Shown: in pieces, positions 1 to 6,840 of the stretch
Layout: each line of letters begins with the position of its first letter
How positions within the stretch are numbered: position 1 is the first letter of the stretch
From: DATBMY01 sp036554605
GTDB taxonomy: Bacteria; Acidobacteriota; Blastocatellia; UBA7656
Assembly: GCA_036554605.1 (NCBI GenBank)
Contig: DATBMY010000384.1
Span: 1-11,371 of the forward strand
Direction: 5' to 3'
DNA length: 11,371 bases
Notes under the pieces: generated by a model
Database searches by the model: none
The model's input: the letters and a program-made list of their open reading frames with translations, nothing else
What the model was told of the DNA's origin: nothing
Translations under genes and position numbers: made by a program

Positions 1-779
1 AGACGCCGAAAGACCTCGGGGCGGATTTCAAGCCGGTCGAGTTCGAGACCGAGGACGGCGTGACGATTCGAGGCTGGCTGCTGCCGGCGCGGGAGGGCAA
101 GGCCACAATCATCTTTTCGCACGGGCTGTTTCGCTCGCGGCGCGAATTGCTCGAACGCGCGGTCGACCTGTGGCGACTCGGATACGGCGCGCTGCTTTAC
201 GATTCGCGCAATCACGGCGAGAGCGGGCCGGCGCGCACGGGGCTTGGCTACCTCGAAAGGCTCGACGCGAAAGCGGCGGTCAATTACCTGCGCGAGAAAG
301 AAGCGAGCCCCGGCCCCGTTGTTTTATTCGGCATATCGATGGGCGCGTCGGCCGCGCTGCTTGCGGCGTCGGAGACCCCGGAGGTCGCGGCCGTAATTGC
401 CGACAGCTCGTTTTTGAGCTTTCGCGACACGACCGACCACCATATAAACCTGTTTCTAGGGCTGCCCGCCTTCCCGCTCGCAAACGAAGTGAGGGCGTTC
501 ATAGAATGGCGGGCCGGGTTCGATGGCGATGACTTGAGCCCGGTTGACGCGGTTGGAAAACTCGGCCAGCGCCCGGTCCTTTTTATAGCCGCCGCGAACG
601 ATAAGCGCATGCCTCCCGAGATCGCGCGCAAGCTCTATGAAACGTCGTCAAGTCCTCTTCGCGATCTGCTGATAGTCGAGGGACCGGGCTCAAACGTGCA
701 TGGCCACGCCTACCAGACCGACCGCAAGCTTTACATAGAGCGCGTGGCGCGATTTCTCGAATCGGCGCTCGCGCGATAA
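1..779 (+). CDS. Alpha/beta hydrolase (serine hydrolase), 5' end outside the window
   Basis: The reading frame is open from the first bases of the window (first full codon at 3), and the residues before the GTG at 60 (PKDLGADFKPVEF, then ETEDG) match the usual entry strand of this fold. The gene is therefore truncated by the window edge, and 60 is not its true start. Numbering from the codon at 60, an oxyanion-type HG lies at 21-22, the nucleophile elbow GISMG at 91-95 puts the catalytic Ser at 93 (336-338), a probable acid is Asp181 in AANDKRMP, and a probable catalytic His is 214 or 216 in VHGHAYQTD. The protein is likely a soluble esterase, peptidase or lipase-like hydrolase of the Hydrolase_4/S33 type; the substrate cannot be told from sequence. 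It ends in TAA. The UPF0182 gene follows 48 bases later on the same strand, so co-transcription is possible. Confidence 0.88.
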   Translation, partial: TPKDLGADFKPVEFETEDGVTIRGWLLPAREGKATIIFSHGLFRSRRELLERAVDLWRLGYGALLYDSRNHGESGPARTGLGYLERLDAKAAVNYLREKEASPGPVVLFGISMGASAALLAASETPEVAAVIADSSFLSFRDTTDHHINLFLGLPAFPLANEVRAFIEWRAGFDGDDLSPVDAVGKLGQRPVLFIAAANDKRMPPEIARKLYETSSSPLRDLLIVEGPGSNVHGHAYQTDRKLYIERVARFLESALAR

Positions 780-827
780 ATCGCCGCGAGTTTTGCCTTT
801 CTCGCCGCACTTCTTTATGATTGCGCT

Positions 828-3761
828 ATGGAAGACGACCCCTTATTCCCCGACCGCGTAATCGACATAGGCCCCCGAAAGCGGCGAACGTGGCTCTACG
901 TCACAATCGTCATCCTTGCGGCGATCTTTTTATTCGGCTCACAACTGCTCGGCATATACATAGACGCGCTGTGGTTTTCCTCCATCGGCTACTCGGACGT
1001 CTACTGGTACAAGTTTCGCCTTGGCGGGTTGTTGTTCATCATCTTTCTGCTGCTGACGTTCCTGATACTGAGGCTGCCGTTCATATGGCTCAACCGGGTG
1101 CTGCCCGAGCTTACGGAGCGGCCGCGAGTTCGCCTGGCGACGGTCGAAGACCTGAAGGAGATAAACATACTGCCCTTCTTCTATCGCCCGGGCGTGTGGG
1201 TGCTTTCGATAGGCGTGGCAATTCTTTCGGCGATCGGCATGGCGCGGGCGTGGCCGGAATTTGCCGTCTACCTGAACGGGACCGACGGCAGCGTGACCGA
1301 CCCGATCTTTGGCCGTAACATACGCTTCTACCTATTTACCCTGCCGATGTTAGAAAGGGTCTCCGGGTGGCTGATGACGCTTGCGGTCGTGCTGACGATT
1401 GCCTTCGCGGGCGCGGCGCTCTACACATGGTATTTCGAAAGGATGAGGGGGACGTTCACAAGCGACCTGCGCCGCCGCGTCATCACCGCCATAAGCGGCG
1501 CGTGCATATTGCTCGCGGCGGCGCTCGCCTTCTCGACATACCTCGACCGGTTCGAGATGCTGAGCAACCGGCACGCGCTGTTTACGGGAATAAGCTACAC
1601 GGACGAGAACGTGAGGCTGCTGGCGCAGAACATACTCGTCGGGCTGCTATTGATTTCGGCCGTCGCGCTTGCCGCGAACGCCTTCTACCTGAGGCGCAGC
1701 AAGATGTTCTTCTGGCTGGCGGGCACAGTGGCGGTCGTCTGGATACTCGGCCTTGGAATCATCCCGCAGTCGATACAATCATTTTCAGTCAAGCCGAACG
1801 AGCTTGCGAAAGAGTCGCCCTACATCGAGCACAACATACAGATGACCAGGCGCGCGTTCGGCCTCGACCGGTTCGAAGAGCGCCCCTTCAACCCCGCGCC
1901 GACCGTGACCGCCGAGGACATTCGCGCAAACAAGGATACGATGGACAACCTCCGGTTGTGGGACCGGCGCGCGCTGCAGGCGACGCTCGCCCAGATACAG
2001 GAGATACGCCAGTATTACGAGTTCAACATCCCGGACGTCGACCGCTACATGATAAACGGCCAGCTCCGCCAGGTGATGCTGTCGGCGCGCGAAATGAATA
2101 CGGACCAGTTGCCGCCGCAGTCGCGGACATGGATAAACCAGCACCTGGTATATACGCACGGGTACGGCGTGACTATGAGCACCGTGAACGAGTTCACGCC
2201 GGAAGGCTTGCCGCACCTGTTGCTCAGGGACATGCCGGTCAAAAGCGAAGTGCGCGAGATCAACCTGACGCGGCCAGAGATATATTTCGGCGAGAGAACT
2301 AACTCTCACGTTTATGTGAACACGAAGGCGCAGGGGACGACCGCGCCCGAATTTAACTACCCGGCGGGCGAGAACGAAGACTCGTACTCGTCCTATGAAG
2401 GCAGCGCGGGCATCCCAGTCGGCGGCTTTTTAAGAAAGCTCGCCTACTCGATATATCTGGGCGATGGGTCATCACTGCTGCTTTCGGATTCGATAACTTC
2501 CGAAAGCCGCGTGATGATGCACCGCAACGTCCGCGAGCGCGTGCAAAAGATCGCGCCGTTCATTTTGTTCGAAGACGACCCGTATATAGTCATAACCGCC
2601 GGAGGGAGACTCCAGTGGATACTTGACGGGTTCACTTACTCGGACCTTTATCCGTATTCGACCACCTACCAGATCGCGGGCCGGCCGATTAATTACATAC
2701 GCAACTCCGTCAAAGCAGTTGTGGACGCTTATGAAGGCAGCGTCATCTTCTACGTATTCGACGACCCCGAAGACCCTATAGTTAAAACTTACCAGGCCAT
2801 CTTTCCGGAAATGTTCCGGCCGCGCGACGAGATGCCTCAGGACTTGCTGGCGCACGTGCGATATCCAAGCACGCTGGTGAGCGCGCAGGCGCGCGCATAC
2901 ACGCTGTATCACATAGAGAACGCGCAGACCTTCTATAACCAGGAAGACCTGTGGGCTATCGCGACCGGAGAGATGGCCGAACAGGGAGCGGAGCCGCAGA
3001 CCATGGCTCCATACCACGTGATGATGGATTTGCCGGGCGAGAATGAGGCGGCGCTTGAGTTCTTAAACATCTTGCCTTTCACCCCCGCGGGCCAGGGGCG
3101 CAGCAATATGATCGGGTGGATGGCGGCTCGCAACGACGGGCAGAATTACGGCAAGACCATCGTTTATAGCTTCCCGAAGAACATCACCGTGACCGGCCCG
3201 GCCCAGATCCGCGCGCGCGTCAACCAGGACTCGCAGCTGGCGCAGCTCATGACGCTATGGAGCCAGCGCGGGTCCGAGGTGCTTCGCGGCAGCTTGCTGG
3301 TCATACCACTTGCCGACTCGCTGCTTTATGTCGAGGCATTCTTTTTACAGGCGCAGGGCACGGAGTCGAAGCTGCCGGAGCTGAGGCAGGTGGCCGTGGC
3401 CACGCAGGATAGACTCGCGACCGCCGAGACCTTCGAGAGGACGCTTGCGAAGCTGTTCCCCGAGCTTGCGAGCGATCTGCAACAGGGCCAGCAGCAACAA
3501 CAGGCCATTCGACAGCAGGGAGGGCCGCAGCAGGTCTCACAGCCGCAGGGCCAGCAGCAGGCCGCCGCACAGACGCAGCAGCAGCCCGCGACTCCCGCGG
3601 CCGTTCCCGCGGACGTGACGCGATTGATACAACAGGCCGGGCAGTTGATGGCCGAATACGAGCGCCTCTCATCGCAGGGGCGTCACCGCGAGGCCGGCGA
3701 AAAACTGGACCAGTTGAAGCAGACGCTTGCCGAGCTTCAGCGCCTGCGCGGCGGTCCTTGA
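828..3761 (+). CDS. UPF0182 (COG1615) integral membrane protein
   Basis: This 977-residue protein matches the UPF0182 family over its full length; the family's function is unknown. The N-terminal third has about seven hydrophobic helices (near 21-42, 64-84, 122-142, 179-202, 218-238, 266-287, 293-314). The family signature follows directly: VKPNELAKESPYIEHNI near 321-337, then YYEFNIPDVDRYMI, RPEIYFGERTNSHV and the FNYPAGENED stretch in a large extracytoplasmic soluble domain. Residues from about 883 to 924 form a low-complexity Gln/Pro/Ala segment written mostly in CAG/CAA codons. A charged helical tail (925-977) with heptad-like leucines could form a coiled coil. The ATG at 828 gives the expected charged N-terminus before the first helix, though no strong Shine-Dalgarno is seen. 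The cupin gene begins one base after the TGA stop, suggesting translational coupling. Confidence 0.95.
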   Translation: MEDDPLFPDRVIDIGPRKRRTWLYVTIVILAAIFLFGSQLLGIYIDALWFSSIGYSDVYWYKFRLGGLLFIIFLLLTFLILRLPFIWLNRVLPELTERPRVRLATVEDLKEINILPFFYRPGVWVLSIGVAILSAIGMARAWPEFAVYLNGTDGSVTDPIFGRNIRFYLFTLPMLERVSGWLMTLAVVLTIAFAGAALYTWYFERMRGTFTSDLRRRVITAISGACILLAAALAFSTYLDRFEMLSNRHALFTGISYTDENVRLLAQNILVGLLLISAVALAANAFYLRRSKMFFWLAGTVAVVWILGLGIIPQSIQSFSVKPNELAKESPYIEHNIQMTRRAFGLDRFEERPFNPAPTVTAEDIRANKDTMDNLRLWDRRALQATLAQIQEIRQYYEFNIPDVDRYMINGQLRQVMLSAREMNTDQLPPQSRTWINQHLVYTHGYGVTMSTVNEFTPEGLPHLLLRDMPVKSEVREINLTRPEIYFGERTNSHVYVNTKAQGTTAPEFNYPAGENEDSYSSYEGSAGIPVGGFLRKLAYSIYLGDGSSLLLSDSITSESRVMMHRNVRERVQKIAPFILFEDDPYIVITAGGRLQWILDGFTYSDLYPYSTTYQIAGRPINYIRNSVKAVVDAYEGSVIFYVFDDPEDPIVKTYQAIFPEMFRPRDEMPQDLLAHVRYPSTLVSAQARAYTLYHIENAQTFYNQEDLWAIATGEMAEQGAEPQTMAPYHVMMDLPGENEAALEFLNILPFTPAGQGRSNMIGWMAARNDGQNYGKTIVYSFPKNITVTGPAQIRARVNQDSQLAQLMTLWSQRGSEVLRGSLLVIPLADSLLYVEAFFLQAQGTESKLPELRQVAVATQDRLATAETFERTLAKLFPELASDLQQGQQQQQAIRQQGGPQQVSQPQGQQQAAAQTQQQPATPAAVPADVTRLIQQAGQLMAEYERLSSQGRHREAGEKLDQLKQTLAELQRLRGGP

Positions 3762-3762
3762 G

Positions 3763-4134
3763 ATGCGAAGAGCCGATATGCTTGAAGTAGCGCTGAAGCG
3801 GTTCGAACAGCCCGACGAAGTGCGCCTGTTTGATAAGGGCAGGTTCGAGATTATTAAAATCGGCGGTATGACGGTGGGCAGGGCGACATACGAGCCGGGA
3901 TGGAAATGGTCCGAGCACGTAAGCCCCATGGCTGGAACTCCATTCTGCGAGGTCGAGCACATCGGGATGGTTATCTCGGGCCGCGCAAGGGTGGCCATGA
4001 AAGACGGCGCGGTACACGAGCTTGGGCCGGGAACTATTTTTTATGTGCCTCCCGTCGCGCACGACAGCTGGGTTGTAGGCGATGAGCCTTACGTGTCATT
4101 ACACTTTCTCGGCGCGGACCAGTACACCAAATAA
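3763..4134 (+). CDS. Small cupin-domain protein
   Basis: This is a single-domain cupin of 123 residues. The frame extends upstream to a TTG at 3727 inside the UPF0182 gene, but the ATG at 3763, one base after that gene's stop, is the natural choice; a second ATG at 3778 (MLEVALKRFEQPDEVR) is almost as good. Visible motifs are EPGWKWSEHV (45-53), the first cupin motif EVEHIGMVISGRARV with Glu63 and His66, and the second motif around LGPGTIFYVPPVAHDSW with His100. The usual PxG of motif 2 reads PPV. His52, Glu63, His66 and His100 are candidate metal ligands. EPGWxWSEHV followed by PPxxHDxWVVGDEP recurs in small stand-alone cupins of unknown substrate, as I recall. It is probably cytoplasmic with no signal peptide. 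A sensory or small-molecule-binding role is possible, but no reaction can be assigned. Confidence 0.85.
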   Translation: MRRADMLEVALKRFEQPDEVRLFDKGRFEIIKIGGMTVGRATYEPGWKWSEHVSPMAGTPFCEVEHIGMVISGRARVAMKDGAVHELGPGTIFYVPPVAHDSWVVGDEPYVSLHFLGADQYTK

Positions 4135-4195
4135 GAGGATAGTAAACCGATAGAGAAAGAGCGCCGGCTTAACAGATCAGTCGACCGGAGCGCGC

Positions 4196-4891
4196 ATGGG
4201 ACTGCTCAAAAGAGTATTTGGACCAGGCCATAACGAAGTATGGGAAGAGCTCAGTAATGATATAGGCGCAAAGTTCACAAAAGGCGGGTTCTTTAAAGGG
4301 AGCAGCAGGGTAGAGGCAAAAATAGAGAATTGGATTATTGAACTCGATACCTTTACGATCTCAACCGGCAAATCTTCCGCTACATACACGCGGGCGCGAG
4401 CCCGTTTCATAAGTAAAGAGAGATTCCACTTTACGATTTATCGCAAGGGCTTGTTGAGCGCGGTCGGAAAGTTTCTCGGCATGCAAGATGTTGAAGTGGG
4501 AGGCCCCAGGTTTGAGCGACTGGAACCGTTGTTTGGCTTGCCCGGTTATATCGATCCTCAGATTATCGAGAGCGGCGATCCGGGATTCGATGAGCAATTC
4601 ATAATCAAAGGAAATGATGAGCAGAAGATCAGGGCGCTGTTCAAACGAGTGAAGATCAGAGATCTTATACAACACCAGCCGTCGATCATGCTGCAAATCA
4701 GGAACATTAAGGAGAAGCCGGTAAAGGGTAAGTGGCGGATCACGTGCGAGCTCTATTTTCAGGAGACGGGAGTTATAAAAGATAAGGAACGATTAAAACG
4801 CCTCTTCGAGCTTTTCGCCGAGATGCTGAAGGCGATGCGCTCATTAAACATAGCCACCCAAGCGCGGATGCCGAAGGACCGGCGAGGATGA
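4196..4891 (+). CDS. Conserved uncharacterised protein, AT-richer than its neighbours
   Basis: This is a soluble protein of 231 residues without signal peptide or membrane helix. The start is well supported: GGAG at 4187-4190 lies five bases before the ATG. I recognise the pattern as an uncharacterised bacterial family but cannot give it a function. Recurrent blocks are FGPGHNEVWEEL at the N-terminus, FTISTGKSSATYTR near 53-66, FTIYRKGLLSAVGKFLGMQD near 78-97, DEQFIIKGNDEQKIRALF near 139-156, QHQPSIMLQI, and YFQETGVIKDKERLKRLF near the end. Between the third and fourth blocks, about 25 residues (GGPRFERLEPLFGLPGY onward) look like an insertion. The gene uses more A/T in third positions than the flanking genes and may have a different history. 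It lies 61 bases after the cupin gene and converges on the HD-GYP gene with 38 bases between stops. Confidence 0.8.
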   Translation: MGLLKRVFGPGHNEVWEELSNDIGAKFTKGGFFKGSSRVEAKIENWIIELDTFTISTGKSSATYTRARARFISKERFHFTIYRKGLLSAVGKFLGMQDVEVGGPRFERLEPLFGLPGYIDPQIIESGDPGFDEQFIIKGNDEQKIRALFKRVKIRDLIQHQPSIMLQIRNIKEKPVKGKWRITCELYFQETGVIKDKERLKRLFELFAEMLKAMRSLNIATQARMPKDRRG

Positions 4892-4929
4892 GGCCGGTTA
4901 CATCGCTCTAAAGACCGCGTCGAGAAGAA

Positions 4930-6177
4930 TCAGCCGCGCGGCCTCGGACCTTCCAGGTCGTCAATCAACGATTGCAGCATCCGCGTTATCGAGTCGCGGT
5001 CGAACTTGATGCCGATCATCGGCAGAAATACTCGCTCGCGCGCTACGCCGGTAATCTCTTTGAGGAGTATCCGGCAGAATGAAACAACCACTTTCGGGTC
5101 GAACTGAGTGCCGGCGTTGCGGCGCAAATCTGTGAGCGCCTGATCAATCGGCAGCCGCGCGCGGTATGGGCGGTCGGTCATCATCGCGTCGAACGAATCG
5201 GCGAGCGTCACAATCTTAGAGCCGAGCGGAATCTCATCGCCGCTCAAGCCCTGCGGATAGCCCGTGCCGTCTAGCTTCTCGTGATGGCACTTCGTCATGA
5301 AGGCGATCTCGTCCCACGGGTGGCGTATGTGCGACAGAATCTCGTACCCGGTCGTCACATGCTTATTCAACTCCTTAAACTCCCGGTCCGTCAGCGGGCG
5401 CGGGTTGTTTATGATCGAGCGGTCGACGGTGATCTTGCCTATGTCGTGCAGGTACCCGGCGACGCCGATGTATTCGAGCTGCTGCCCGCTCACTCCCATC
5501 TCGCGGGCGATAGCTTCCGAATACCTCGCCACTCTATCGGAGTGGCCGCTCGTGTAAGCATCCTTCAGATCGATCGCCGCGCCGAACGCGCGGACCGTGT
5601 CGCGGTAAATCTGGCGCATCTCTCGATAGAGCCTGCGGTTCTCCTCCGCCTTGCGCTTGAGCGACACCATCAGCCGGTTATTATAAAAGGCGATGCCGAT
5701 ATGCCTGGCGATCGTATTGATTATCTCGATGTCCTCCTCGGTGTAGCGCTGGCGCGAAAACTTCTCGGATAAAAAGATCATCCCCATAAGCTCGCCCCGC
5801 GCTACCATGGGCAGCGACAATTGCGCGCGCAGCCGCTTGAGGATTTCGCCGTTGCGGCGGACGAAATGCGAAAGCCCGTTCTGCTCGGCCCCGAGGTCTA
5901 TTGGGTGGGCGCGCTCGGCGAGTTTTTCCGCTTCATCGCGGCCAAGCGCTATGCGCTGGCCCACCGCTCCGGCGAGCCCCTTGGCCGCTATGATTTTCAA
6001 CTGGCGAGGGCGCTGGCTGAATCGAGCAATCGCGCCGCGAGGGATGGCAAGCGCGCCGAGCATCGTGTGCAGCGACGCCCGCGTAACTTCCTCGAAATTA
6101 TTCGTCGAGCTGATCTCCGCGCCCAGATCGGTGATCGCGCTCAGGTTATGCAGAACCTTCCTCATCACAAGGCCCAT
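4930..6177 (-). CDS. GAF-HD-GYP cyclic-di-GMP phosphodiesterase
   Basis: This 415-residue protein likely hydrolyses c-di-GMP in the cytoplasm. An N-terminal GAF domain (about 8-172) is followed by a helical linker (173-195) and an HD-GYP domain (about 195-375). The metal and catalytic residues are present: His212 (GHSDRVA), His244-Asp245 (YLHDIGK), His273 (NKHVTTG), His298-His299 (CHHEKLDGTGYP), Asp327 (LADSFDAM), with GYP at 306-308. The position often held by Glu in trinuclear enzymes, just before the KDAYTSGH stretch, is Asp203. A tail of about 40 residues follows the catalytic domain. The start is set by AGGAGG five bases before the ATG at 6177; a GTG at 6180 would leave only two bases. 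The gene follows the STAS gene after 36 bases and should be translated from the same mRNA. The GAF ligand is unknown. Confidence 0.93.
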   Translation of the reverse strand: MGLVMRKVLHNLSAITDLGAEISSTNNFEEVTRASLHTMLGALAIPRGAIARFSQRPRQLKIIAAKGLAGAVGQRIALGRDEAEKLAERAHPIDLGAEQNGLSHFVRRNGEILKRLRAQLSLPMVARGELMGMIFLSEKFSRQRYTEEDIEIINTIARHIGIAFYNNRLMVSLKRKAEENRRLYREMRQIYRDTVRAFGAAIDLKDAYTSGHSDRVARYSEAIAREMGVSGQQLEYIGVAGYLHDIGKITVDRSIINNPRPLTDREFKELNKHVTTGYEILSHIRHPWDEIAFMTKCHHEKLDGTGYPQGLSGDEIPLGSKIVTLADSFDAMMTDRPYRARLPIDQALTDLRRNAGTQFDPKVVVSFCRILLKEITGVARERVFLPMIGIKFDRDSITRMLQSLIDDLEGPRPRG

Positions 6178-6182
6178 CACTT

Positions 6183-6188
6183 CCTCCT
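6183..6188 (-). promoter_or_regulatory. Shine-Dalgarno AGGAGG deciding the HD-GYP start
   Basis: On the minus strand, AGGAGG is followed by AAGTG and then ATG (6177), giving a spacing of five bases to the ATG. The overlapping GTG at 6180 would be only two bases away, so the ATG is preferred. It is the strongest ribosome-binding site I can see in the window and would give the last gene of the cluster efficient independent initiation. Confidence 0.8.
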
Positions 6189-6213
6189 AATTTGGGTGCA
6201 ATAAGAATACGGG

Positions 6214-6564
6214 TTATTTTGTCGCCGCAAGTCCGAGCGCCGCCTCTTCGCTCTGCTCGATGCGGACCTGCGACATAAGGCCCAGCACCTCGAACAGCTC
6301 GCGATTCGAGCGGCTCAGGTTAGCGAGCACCAACAATCCGCGCGCTTCGTTGACCGCCTCGATCACCCCGAGAAGTATCGAGATGCCTATGCTGTTGATA
6401 AGCTCGGTCTCTTGAAAGTTGATGACGATGCGTCGAACGCCCTCGGCCAATAATTTCTGGCAGCAGCTCTCGATGGCTTCGCCTCTCAACTGGTTCAGGT
6501 ACGGGCCGGGATATATGACCGCCGCGCCTCCGAGCACTCTCGTCGTTATCTGTGTTTTCGACAT
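6214..6564 (-). CDS. STAS-domain anti-anti-sigma factor (RsbV/SpoIIAA-like)
   Basis: This protein of 116 residues consists of one STAS domain. The family's phosphorylation site is conserved: ELINSIGISILLG (54-66) aligns with the MDSSGLGVILG segment of SpoIIAA and places the phospho-acceptor at Ser58, preceded by Asn rather than the common Asp. Family knowledge says an RsbW/SpoIIAB-type kinase phosphorylates this Ser and that the unphosphorylated form binds a partner. A matching kinase domain is encoded just upstream in the same direction. The ATG at 6564 (MSKTQITTRV) is preferred to the GTG at 6576, since a G-rich stretch lies five bases before the ATG; both starts are weakly supported. The octamer array of repeat copy 1 begins only about 20 bases upstream, so the leader of this gene is largely made of repeat. 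HD-GYP follows 36 bases after the stop. Confidence 0.9.
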   Translation of the reverse strand: MSKTQITTRVLGGAAVIYPGPYLNQLRGEAIESCCQKLLAEGVRRIVINFQETELINSIGISILLGVIEAVNEARGLLVLANLSRSNRELFEVLGLMSQVRIEQSEEAALGLAATK

Positions 6565-6582
6565 ACAAGCCCCCACTGGGAT

Positions 6583-6647
6583 GAAAGGGAGAAGGGGTGA
6601 AGGGGTGAAGGGGTGAAGGGGTGAAAGGGTGAAGGGGTGAAGGGGTG
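6583..6647 (+). repeat. Left octamer array, unit GAAGGGGT
   Basis: From 6591 to 6646 there are seven consecutive 8-base units. Six are exactly GAAGGGGT and one (6623-6630) is GAAAGGGT. A degenerate unit, GAAAGGGA, precedes them at 6583-6590. Because 8 is not a multiple of 3, the array puts TGA stops in all three plus-strand frames. Its complement on the minus strand is free of stops and reads as a spurious Pro/Thr/Ser-rich peptide. Confidence 0.9.
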
Positions 6648-6764
6648 CTGCGCCGTCGGCACGCGCGTTTTGTAGGCGGTCGTTTCCACGGGCTCACGCC
6701 CCCGGCTAATCCCCGCAGGCCCTTCGGGCCTCATACAGAGAGTAAGCGATCTTAATATACCTCG

Positions 6765-6840
6765 TCACCCCTTCACCCTTTCACCCTTTCACCCCTTCAC
6801 CCCTTCTCCCTTTCACTCCGTCTGCCTTTCACCCCTTCTC
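6765..6840 (+). repeat. Right octamer array, unit TCACCCCT (inverse of the left array)
   Basis: Units stay in 8-base register from 6765 onward: TCACCCCT, TCACCCTT twice, TCACCCCT twice, then diverged units TCTCCCTT, TCACTCCG and TCTGCCTT, then TCACCCCT at 6829-6836 and a partial unit. This is the reverse complement of the left array, so the two arrays could pair across the core in DNA cruciforms or RNA. The unit at 6829-6836 and the partial unit contain the stop and last codons of the minus-strand ATPase/kinase gene. Confidence 0.88.

Larger units (their letters stand above)
6583..6840 (+). repeat. Dispersed repeat element, copy 1 (octamer arrays flanking a hairpin-bearing core)
   Basis: There are three parts: a left tandem octamer array (6583-6647), a core of about 115 bases (6648-6762), and a right octamer array (6765-6840) that is the inverse complement of the left. 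The core shares long identical runs with copy 2: GCGCGTTTTGT, TCCACGGGCTCACGCCC, CGGCTAATCCCCGCA and CGATCTTAATATACC. It contains a GGGC-TCAC-GCCC hairpin at about 6690-6701 and a perfect AGGCCC-TTC-GGGCCT hairpin at 6717-6731. No protein is encoded, and the frames open across it are low-complexity translations of the octamers. It resembles a non-autonomous or REP/MITE-like element, but no transposase or target-site duplication is visible. It sits between two genes of the same cluster and runs into the 3' end of the upstream one. Confidence 0.8.

Noticed and set aside
780..827. GCGAG/CTCGC inverted repeat after the hydrolase gene as a terminator
   Set aside because: The stem has only five base pairs with a 10-base loop and no following T-run.
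1367..2302. Long plus-strand frame (311 codons) inside the UPF0182 gene
   Set aside because: It is Arg/Ala-rich out-of-frame sequence wholly inside a clearly conserved gene, with no recognisable motif.
3301..4062. Long minus-strand frame (253 codons) opposite the UPF0182 tail and cupin
   Set aside because: It is an Arg/Ala/Pro-rich shadow of the GC-rich and CAG-rich coding strand, and both overlapped plus-strand genes are well supported.
6583..6647. Possible CRISPR array
   Set aside because: Units are 8 bases, head to tail, with no unique spacers and no cas genes nearby. This is a microsatellite-like array.
6717..6731. AGGCCC-TTC-GGGCCT hairpin as an intrinsic terminator
   Set aside because: No T-tract follows on either strand, and the hairpin is a conserved part of the repeat core.
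6320..6734. Minus-strand frames reading repeated TPSPLHPF-type peptides
   Set aside because: They are translations of the octamer array, which lacks stops on this strand. They overlap the STAS gene in another frame and have no ribosome-binding site or family resemblance.
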